Part shown: piece after piece, positions 1 through 4,921 of the stretch
Layout of the letters: each line of letters begins with the position of its first letter
Numbering within the stretch: position 1 is the stretch's first letter
Origin: JBCBEX01 sp038528235
GTDB lineage: Bacteria; Bacteroidota; Rhodothermia; Rhodothermales; Rubricoccaceae
Length of the DNA stretch: 16,612 nucleotides
Reading direction: 5' to 3'
NCBI GenBank assembly: GCA_038528235.1
Contig: JBCBEX010000090.1
Span: 1 to 16,612, forward strand
The notes under the pieces: generated by a model
The model's database searches: none
Told to the model about the DNA's origin: nothing
Seen by the model: the letters and a program-made list of their open reading frames with translations, nothing else
Made by a program: the position numbers and the translations under genes

Positions 1-825
1 GTGAACCTCTTCTTCGAGCCGAGCACGCGCACGCGGATCTCGTTCGAGCTCGCGGAAAAGCGCCTCTCGGCCGACACGGTCAACTTCTCGGCGTCGGGCT
101 CGTCCGTGTCGAAGGGCGAGACCCTCAAGGACACCGCGCGCAACATCGAGGCGATGAAGATCGACCTCGTCGTGATCCGGCATAAGTCGGCGGGCGCGCC
201 GCACTTCCTCACCCGCTGCATCGACTCCGCCGTGGTGAACGCGGGCGACGGCGCGCACGAGCATCCCACGCAGGCGCTCCTCGACGCCTACACCATTGCC
301 GACCTCGACCTCCCGAAGTTTCGCGACGATGACGGAACGAGTCGGCTGGCACGCGGCGACTTCTCAGGCCTCCGCGTCTCGATCCTCGGCGACGTGGCGC
401 ACAGCCGTGTGGCGCGCTCCAACGCCCACGCGCTCACCAAGCTCGGCGCCGAGGTGACGTTCTGCGGCCCGCGCACGATGCTGCCCGTCGAGGCCGAAAC
501 GCTGGGCGTCCGCGTCACCGACCGGCTCGACGAGGCCCTCGACGGCTGCGACGTGGCGATGGCGCTCCGCATCCAGTTGGAGCGGCAGGCGGGCGCGCTC
601 TTCCCGAGCCTCCGCGAGTACCACGCGCGCTACGGCATCGGCCTCCACCACCTCGACCGGCACCCCGACCTGATCGTGATGCACCCCGGCCCCGTCAACC
701 GCGGCGTCGAACTCGCGACGGAGGTCGTCGATCACGAGCGTGCCGTCATCCTCGACCAGGTCACCAACGGCGTCGCCGTGCGCATGGCCGTGCTGTTCCT
801 CCTCGCACCAGGCGTGCGGGAATGA
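1..825 (+). CDS. pyrB: Aspartate carbamoyltransferase catalytic subunit, 5' end outside window
   Basis: Cytosolic enzyme of pyrimidine biosynthesis that joins carbamoyl phosphate and L-aspartate to give N-carbamoyl-aspartate. Visible family signatures are the carbamoyl-phosphate loop STRT (residues 8-11 of the visible part), the loop lysine K38 in SVSKGE, HPTQ (88-91), R137 in HSRVARS, the R190-x-Q192 pair of the aspartate site, and HPGPVNRG (228-235). The family is usually a little over 300 residues; 274 are visible and the protein already begins inside the FFEPSTRTR segment, so about 40-45 N-terminal residues lie upstream of base 1. The GTG at base 1 is an internal valine codon, not the start. 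A short polar insertion (around residues 109-121) precedes the second domain. The TGA stop overlaps the next ATG (ATGA), implying translational coupling to the retropepsin-like gene. The identification is secure. Confidence 0.95.
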   Translation: MNLFFEPSTRTRISFELAEKRLSADTVNFSASGSSVSKGETLKDTARNIEAMKIDLVVIRHKSAGAPHFLTRCIDSAVVNAGDGAHEHPTQALLDAYTIADLDLPKFRDDDGTSRLARGDFSGLRVSILGDVAHSRVARSNAHALTKLGAEVTFCGPRTMLPVEAETLGVRVTDRLDEALDGCDVAMALRIQLERQAGALFPSLREYHARYGIGLHHLDRHPDLIVMHPGPVNRGVELATEVVDHERAVILDQVTNGVAVRMAVLFLLAPGVRE

Positions 826-1298
826 GCGACCCCAACCCAAACCTCACGGTTGGTTGGCGCGAGTGGGTGGCGCTGCCGGACCTGGGGCTCCTCGGCGTTG
901 AGGCGAAGGTGGACACCGGGGCCGAGTTTGCGGTGCTGCATGCGGTTGGCCTGGAACGCTTCACCGATGGTGGGGCGCCGCATGTGCGCTTCGAGACGCA
1001 CCCGCTGCAGGACGATGTGCGCACGACTGTCGCGTGCGAGGCGGCCGTGGTGGACGAGCACGAGGTTACGTCGTCGAACGGACAGACCGAGACGCGCCTC
1101 GCCATTGAAACAACGCTCCGGCTTGGGCCGCAGATCGATGCGCCGTCGTGGCCGATCCTCGTCACGCTCACCGACCGCCGCACGATGCAGTTTCGGATGC
1201 TCCTCGGCCGCGCCTCGCTCAAAGGTGGGGTGCTCGTGGACCCCGCCGCGTCGTACCTCCAGGGTCGCATCCCGGATGCTCGCGTGCTCTACAGCTGA
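822..1298 (+). CDS. Retropepsin-like aspartic peptidase, RimB / 'ATP-dependent zinc protease' family (PF05618)
   Basis: A 158-residue cytosolic protein with no signal peptide. The N-terminal half has the aspartic-protease active-site signature K-V-D31-T32-G33-A34. The C-terminal part has the family-typical block MLLGR (126-130) followed by LKGGVLVDPAASYL, where the usual family pattern is MLLGRxxLxGxxLVDxxxSYL. The family was first named a putative ATP-dependent zinc protease, but its fold is retropepsin-like; in Pseudomonas, RimB of this type works with the RimK glutamate ligase on ribosomal protein S6. No rimK-like gene is visible here. The start is fixed by the 4-bp ATGA overlap with the pyrB stop, so the two are probably one transcript. 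Family assignment is firm; the substrate in this organism is unknown. Confidence 0.82.
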   Translation: MSDPNPNLTVGWREWVALPDLGLLGVEAKVDTGAEFAVLHAVGLERFTDGGAPHVRFETHPLQDDVRTTVACEAAVVDEHEVTSSNGQTETRLAIETTLRLGPQIDAPSWPILVTLTDRRTMQFRMLLGRASLKGGVLVDPAASYLQGRIPDARVLYS

Positions 1299-1430
1299 GA
1301 CGAGACGGTGGGGCGGGGAGACGAAGAGCCGGGGAGATATGCGCCAAGGGGTTGACGGACTGCCGCACTGCCGCCACCTTTTCGACCTTCGACCTTCGAC
1401 CTTCGACCTTCGACCTTCGACCACCTCGCC
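1299..1430. other. Intergenic leader upstream of tesB with G-rich tract and heptamer repeat
   Basis: This 132-bp gap begins with a purine-rich stretch holding four GGGG runs (1310-1313, 1315-1318, 1331-1334, 1348-1351) and ends in the TTCGACC tandem array. Reading upstream in the tesB frame there is a TGA at 1353-1355 and no ATG or GTG between it and 1431, so tesB is not longer than called. I see no convincing promoter or terminator; a TTGACG at 1352-1357 lacks a matching -10 box. Confidence 0.5.
1381..1422. repeat. Six perfect tandem copies of heptamer TTCGACC
   Basis: Six uninterrupted copies of TTCGACC (GGTCGAA on the other strand) fill 42 bp and end 8 bp before the tesB ATG, in the untranslated leader. 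A perfect short-unit array can change copy number by slippage. Because it lies outside the reading frame, such changes would alter the leader length or ribosome access, not the protein. Confidence 0.95.
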
Positions 1431-2333
1431 ATGTCCGCTGCGCTCGACGACTTCCTCGAACTCCTCGACCTTGAAGCCATCGAGGTGAACATCTTCCGGG
1501 GGCAGAACCGCTTCCTCGGGTGGAACCGCGTCTTCGGCGGGCAGGTGCTCGCACAGGCGCTCGTGGCCGCCAGCCGCACCGTGCCCGAGGACCGGCCGTG
1601 CCACTCGATGCACGCCTACTTCATCCTCCCGGGCGACGTGAAAGCGCCCATCGTCTACGAGGTGGACCGCATCCGCGATGGCGGCTCGTTCACGACGCGG
1701 CGCGTGGTCGCCATCCAGCACGGACGTCCCATCTTCAACATGTCGGCGTCGTTCCAGCGCGTCGAGGAGGGCATCGAGCACCAGGACACGATGCCAGACG
1801 TGCCTGGCCCGGAGGGCTTGCCGACGGAGCTCGAACTACTCACTGAGCGGGCGGATCGTCTTCCAGCGTCGGTGCGCGATGTCTACCTCCAGCCGCGCCC
1901 GTTCGAGTTCCGGCCGGTCAACTACCACGAGCCGTTCGCGCCCGAGGCGAGCCCGCCGGTCCACGACATCTGGTTTCGCACGACGGGCACGGTCACCGAC
2001 GCGGAGGGTCCCGAGGCATTGCTCGCGCAGCAGGCCGTCCTGGCCTACGTCTCCGACCACAACCTGCTCGGGTCGGCGATCCGTCCGCACGCGCTGACGT
2101 TCTTCGACCCCAACCTCCAGGCGGCCAGCCTCGACCACGCGCTCTGGTTCCACCGCCCGTTCCGCGTCGACGAGTGGCTCTTGTACCACGTCGAGAGCCC
2201 GTCGGCGGCGGGCGCGCGAGGCCTCGCGCTCGGCCAGATCTACACGCAAGACGGGAGGCTGGTGGCGTCGGTAGCGCAGGAAGGGCTGCTGCGTCAGAAG
2301 GCGGGCAAGAACGCGCGGGTGGGCGTCAAGTGA
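1431..2333 (+). CDS. tesB: Acyl-CoA thioesterase II (TesB family)
   Basis: Hydrolyses acyl-CoA to free fatty acid and CoA in the cytosol; a double hot-dog protein of the usual length (300 residues; E. coli TesB has 286). The first hot dog contains the typical FRGQN and RVFGGQVLAQAL segments (22-44), HSMHAYF (58-64) and the GGSFTTRRV block (84-92). In the second, the three active-site positions known from E. coli TesB (Asp204, Thr228, Gln278) map to D209 in YVSDHNLL, S233 in AASLDHALWFHRPF, and Q283 in VAQEGLLR. The Thr-to-Ser change keeps a hydroxyl, so activity is expected. The ATG sits 8 bp after the heptamer array and no Shine-Dalgarno is seen. It may be a separate unit from pyrB, given the 132-bp gap. 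Confidence 0.93.
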   Translation: MSAALDDFLELLDLEAIEVNIFRGQNRFLGWNRVFGGQVLAQALVAASRTVPEDRPCHSMHAYFILPGDVKAPIVYEVDRIRDGGSFTTRRVVAIQHGRPIFNMSASFQRVEEGIEHQDTMPDVPGPEGLPTELELLTERADRLPASVRDVYLQPRPFEFRPVNYHEPFAPEASPPVHDIWFRTTGTVTDAEGPEALLAQQAVLAYVSDHNLLGSAIRPHALTFFDPNLQAASLDHALWFHRPFRVDEWLLYHVESPSAAGARGLALGQIYTQDGRLVASVAQEGLLRQKAGKNARVGVK

Positions 2334-2462
2334 CTGCGCGGGCCTGACGCGACCGGGGGGTGACAACACAGGTGGCACCGGGCCGCTCGACGTTGTATGG
2401 GAACGGTGCGGCCTGCACCGGCGTCCGATGACCGTTATCCGGTACCACCCCGTCTCCCTGCC
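2334..2462 (+). promoter_or_regulatory. Leader region of the recombinase-like gene with a small hairpin
   Basis: Between the tesB stop and the preferred start at 2463 there is a 6-bp inverted repeat, CGGTGC (2404-2409) with GCACCG (2415-2420). Codons here (GCA, GTA, CCA, CCT, TAT) differ from the GC-ending usage of all neighbouring genes, which argues that the in-frame ATG at 2397 is not the real start. Promoter elements for the three-gene unit probably lie here, but no box can be named with confidence. Confidence 0.35.
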
Positions 2463-3425
2463 ATGCCTGACTCTGCGCCCATCGGTGGCGGCACTGCGCT
2501 CCCCGGCCTCGCGCTCTCCCTTGGCGATCTCGAAGCGCGCCTCGACGGCTTCGTGACGGAATATCTCGCGGGCAAGAGCAAGGAAACCATCGGCACGTAC
2601 CGCCGCTCGCTCAACGAGTTCGAGCGCTACTTCGCGGTCCTCCAGCAGCGTCCGGTCATGGAGCGCTTCCGCTTCCGCACCGCCGATGTGGAGGAGTACA
2701 AGACCTACCTGATGAAGGAGCGCGGCCTCAGCCAGGTCAGCGTCTCCACCTACCTGACGGCGCTGCGGCGGCTCTGCCAATACCTCGTCGAGCGCGGCGA
2801 GCTCGCCGAGAATCCGGCGAAGGCGGTCAAGGGCAACCGCCGCCCCACGGACCACTCGCGCAAGGTGCTCACCGTCGAGCAGGTGCGCCACCTCCTCGAC
2901 CACGTCGAGACGGACACCACCATCGGCAAGCGCGACCACGCGATCATGATGCTGATGCTCTACGCGGGCCTCGCCGAGATCGAGATCGTGCGCTCCGACC
3001 TCGAAGACCTGGAGCAGACGCTCATGGGCTGGACCCTCCGCGTGCAAGGCAAAGGGCACACCGAGAAAGACCAGGAGGTGCCCATCGACCCGCCCGTGAT
3101 GGACGCGATCCGCCTCTACCTCGACGCGCGCGGCCGCATCCGCCCCGCCGACCCGCTCTTCGTCAGCCACGGCCACCGCTCCGACGGCGAGCGCCTCAAC
3201 ACGCGCTCGGTCCGTAGCCGCATCAACCAGCACCTCAAGGCCGCCGACCTCAAGAAGCCCGGCATCACGCCGCACTCGCTCACGCACACCGCCGCGCTGA
3301 TCTGGCTCAACGACGGCATGAGCGTCCACGAGGTCAAGCAGCGCATGCGCCACGGTACGCTGGACACGACGATGATCTACTTCAAGAAGCAGGGGCTCCT
3401 CACGCGGGAGCAGGACGACGCCTAG
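2463..3425 (+). CDS. Tyrosine-recombinase-fold protein (XerC/XerD-like) lacking both catalytic arginines
   Basis: A 320-residue protein with an N-terminal core-binding (SAM-like) domain (about 25-125: EARLDGFVTEYL, SKETIGTYRRSL) and a C-terminal phage-integrase-like catalytic domain (about 135-308). Active tyrosine recombinases use R-K-H-R-H/W-Y. Here the lysine (K197, in VQGKG), the HxxR histidine (H271), the later histidine (H297) and the nucleophile (Y306, in TTMIYFKK) are present. The first arginine, normally in GLRxxE, is Ala (A171, in YAGLAEIE), and the HxxR arginine is Thr (T274, in PHSLTHTAA). The frame is otherwise intact with normal codon use. It probably binds DNA but may not recombine it. 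An in-frame ATG at 2397 would add 22 poorly coding residues; 2463 is preferred. No attachment sites or inverted repeats flank it. A 3-bp gap separates it from the next gene. Confidence 0.85.
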   Translation: MPDSAPIGGGTALPGLALSLGDLEARLDGFVTEYLAGKSKETIGTYRRSLNEFERYFAVLQQRPVMERFRFRTADVEEYKTYLMKERGLSQVSVSTYLTALRRLCQYLVERGELAENPAKAVKGNRRPTDHSRKVLTVEQVRHLLDHVETDTTIGKRDHAIMMLMLYAGLAEIEIVRSDLEDLEQTLMGWTLRVQGKGHTEKDQEVPIDPPVMDAIRLYLDARGRIRPADPLFVSHGHRSDGERLNTRSVRSRINQHLKAADLKKPGITPHSLTHTAALIWLNDGMSVHEVKQRMRHGTLDTTMIYFKKQGLLTREQDDA

Positions 3426-3428
3426 CCG

Positions 3429-4091
3429 ATGCCCAAGCTCTGCCCGCACCTCATCCTCGAAGGCACACGGCTGACGCACAAGACCGATCTCGCCTTCGCA
3501 CTCAACCGGCACCCGCGTGTGGTCGGGCCGCGGAAGTATGAATACCACTCGCCGCTCGTCTCGGGCGAGTGGTGCGCATTCACCAACCACCCGTGGGGGC
3601 GCGGCCTCATCAACTTCGCGCCCGAGGAGGAGGCCTTGGCGATGGAAACCTATCGCACGTGGGTCCACCTCTTCGAACTCCAGCGGTTCTACTCGTGGGT
3701 GGTGGACCGCTTTCACCTCTCGACGCAACTCGTTCAGCAGCAGCACGGCCGGCACTACGATTTCGGCTGGCTGGAAGACCGGCTGCGCCCGCTCAACTTC
3801 CGCATCATCCTCTGCACGCGGCACCCCGACTCGTTCGAGGCGGCGCGCGCTGAGCGGCTGAAGGTGTCCGGCAACCCGTCGCAGTACGACGACCTCGCGC
3901 CGTTCATCCGCGACCAGGAGGTGCTGCGAGAGCTTGCCGCGGCGTCCTCCCTCCCGGTGTTCGAGGTCGATGTCTCCGACGATGACGTGCCCCGTGCCGC
4001 CGAAGCTGTTGCCGACTGGCTCGTTGCCACGGATGGGCTATCCATGCCCGACGTTCCGCACCCGCTAGCACCAGCCGCCGTGACGCCATGA
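3429..4091 (+). CDS. Nucleotide-kinase-like (thymidylate-kinase-type) P-loop protein with degenerate Walker A
   Basis: A 220-residue soluble protein that I do not recognise as a named family. Its layout follows thymidylate and deoxynucleoside kinases: a hydrophobic strand LILEG leads into a P-loop position (G12-T-R-L-T-H17-K18-T19), a DRF motif followed by HLST (93-99) resembles the kinase DRYxxS motif, and CTRHPDSFEAARAERL (129-144) resembles the LID segment. The last part (about 149-198: NPSQYDDLAPFI, LPVFEVDVSD, ADWL) looks like the C-terminal strand and helix of such kinases. The Walker A glycine before K is His, so ATP binding may be weak, altered or lost. The start is 3 bp after the previous stop, and the TGA overlaps the next ATG (ATGA). 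Kinase kinship is inferred from motifs and the function is unknown. Confidence 0.75.
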   Translation: MPKLCPHLILEGTRLTHKTDLAFALNRHPRVVGPRKYEYHSPLVSGEWCAFTNHPWGRGLINFAPEEEALAMETYRTWVHLFELQRFYSWVVDRFHLSTQLVQQQHGRHYDFGWLEDRLRPLNFRIILCTRHPDSFEAARAERLKVSGNPSQYDDLAPFIRDQEVLRELAAASSLPVFEVDVSDDDVPRAAEAVADWLVATDGLSMPDVPHPLAPAAVTP

Positions 4092-4780
4092 CCATTCTCC
4101 TCGCTGGCGCGTCCGGCCTCGTCGGTCGGCATGCGCTCGATATGCTCCTCGGCACGCCCGAGTACACCCGCATCCTCATCCCGACGCGCCGCGACCTGGC
4201 AGGCTCGGACCGGCTCGGGCTCCTCGTCCAGCACCCGAACGTACGGCAGGTGATCGTCGATTTTGCAAGACTGGAGGACGATGCCGACGCCCTCCGCGCC
4301 GATCACGTCCTCTGTGCGCTCGGCACGACCATCAAGCAGGCCGGGTCACAGGCGCGCTTCTTGGAAATCGACCGCGACATGCCCGTCGCGCTCGCGCGGG
4401 TGACAAAAGCGGCAGGCGCGACGCGCTTCGCCTACGTGAGTTCGCTCGGAGCTGATGAGGACGCGCGCACGTTCTACCTCCGGTCGAAGGGCGAGACGGA
4501 GGCGCTCCTGCAGTCCGTCGCCTTCGAGAGCGTGACGCTGCTGCGCCCGTCGCTGCTGCTCGGGGACCGCGGCGAGTTTCGGCTGGGCGAGCGGATCGGG
4601 CAGGGCCTGGGTGCGCTCGTGCGCCCGCTGCTGCCCGCGCGCGTCAAGCCCGTCCACGCGGCGACGGTCGCGGCTGCGCTCATCCAGGCCGTGCGCCAGA
4701 ACCACGTCGGGGCACGGGTGGCCGAGGGCGGCGCGCTGTTTGAACTCGCTGAAGGGTGGCGTCGCGAAGTCCGGGACTGA
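4088..4780 (+). CDS. TIP30/HTATIP2-like NAD(P)-binding atypical short-chain dehydrogenase
   Basis: A 230-residue Rossmann-fold protein. The N-terminal nucleotide-binding signature is G7-A-S-G10-L-V-G13, with the first strand MTILLAG directly before it. An Arg pair at the end of the second strand (IPTRRDL, 31-37) favours NADP. The ADHVLCALGTT stretch (71-81) matches the atypical SDR strand, and YVSSLGAD (116-123) is followed by Y130-L-R-S-K134, the YxxxK active-site pattern. LLRPSLLLGDR (about 151-161) is typical of TIP30/HTATIP2-like and related NAD(P)-dependent epimerase-like proteins. The start overlaps the preceding stop by 4 bp, so it is probably coupled to the kinase-like gene. The substrate is unknown; the fold is certain and the subfamily likely. 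Confidence 0.85.
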   Translation: MTILLAGASGLVGRHALDMLLGTPEYTRILIPTRRDLAGSDRLGLLVQHPNVRQVIVDFARLEDDADALRADHVLCALGTTIKQAGSQARFLEIDRDMPVALARVTKAAGATRFAYVSSLGADEDARTFYLRSKGETEALLQSVAFESVTLLRPSLLLGDRGEFRLGERIGQGLGALVRPLLPARVKPVHAATVAAALIQAVRQNHVGARVAEGGALFELAEGWRREVRD

Positions 4781-4847
4781 GGAGAAGGGAGAAGTACGAA
4801 GTGAGCCTTAGCCTGCTACCGGTTCCGCCTGCGGAGTTGGGGTAAAG

Positions 4848-4921
4848 GTGTGAACGTATGGACGTGCGAAGGTGCTTGGTCTCGTTTCTACGTTCACACG
4901 TTCATACCTGCGCACGTTCAC
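4848..4921. repeat. Inverted and direct octamer repeats between convergent genes, possible bidirectional terminator
   Basis: GTGTGAACGTA (4848-4858) and its exact reverse complement TACGTTCACAC (4889-4899) form an 11-bp inverted repeat around a 30-nt spacer. A second pairing, AGGTGTGAACG with CGTTCATACCT, competes with one G-T wobble. The right side is a run of octamers ACGTTCAC (4890), ACGTTCAT (4898), a diverged ACCTGCGC, and ACGTTCAC (4914). The left side carries the same motif inverted: GTGAACGT (4850), then ATGGACGT (4858). It separates the converging SDR-like and permease genes. There is no long T-run on either side, so a terminator role is only suggested. Confidence 0.6.

Noticed and set aside
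1..3. GTG at the first base as the pyrB start codon
   Set aside because: The protein already starts inside the carbamoyl-phosphate-binding segment; the N-terminal 40-45 residues of the family are missing because the window cuts the gene.
1310..1351. Four GGGG runs that might form a G-quadruplex
   Set aside because: Two of the three loops are 12 nt or longer, making a stable quadruplex unlikely, and such runs are common in GC-rich DNA.
1381..1422. Repeat array as a CRISPR or as a coding repeat
   Set aside because: Units are 7 bp with no spacers. The array lies outside the tesB frame, which has a TGA at 1353-1355 and no start codon before 1431.
2397..3425. Recombinase-like gene as the integrase of a mobile element or integron, with the 9395-9508 element as an attC site
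   Set aside because: No attachment core, flanking direct repeats, tRNA target or gene cassettes are seen. The catalytic arginines are missing, and the 9395-9508 element lacks the attC-type end motifs and is 6 kb away.
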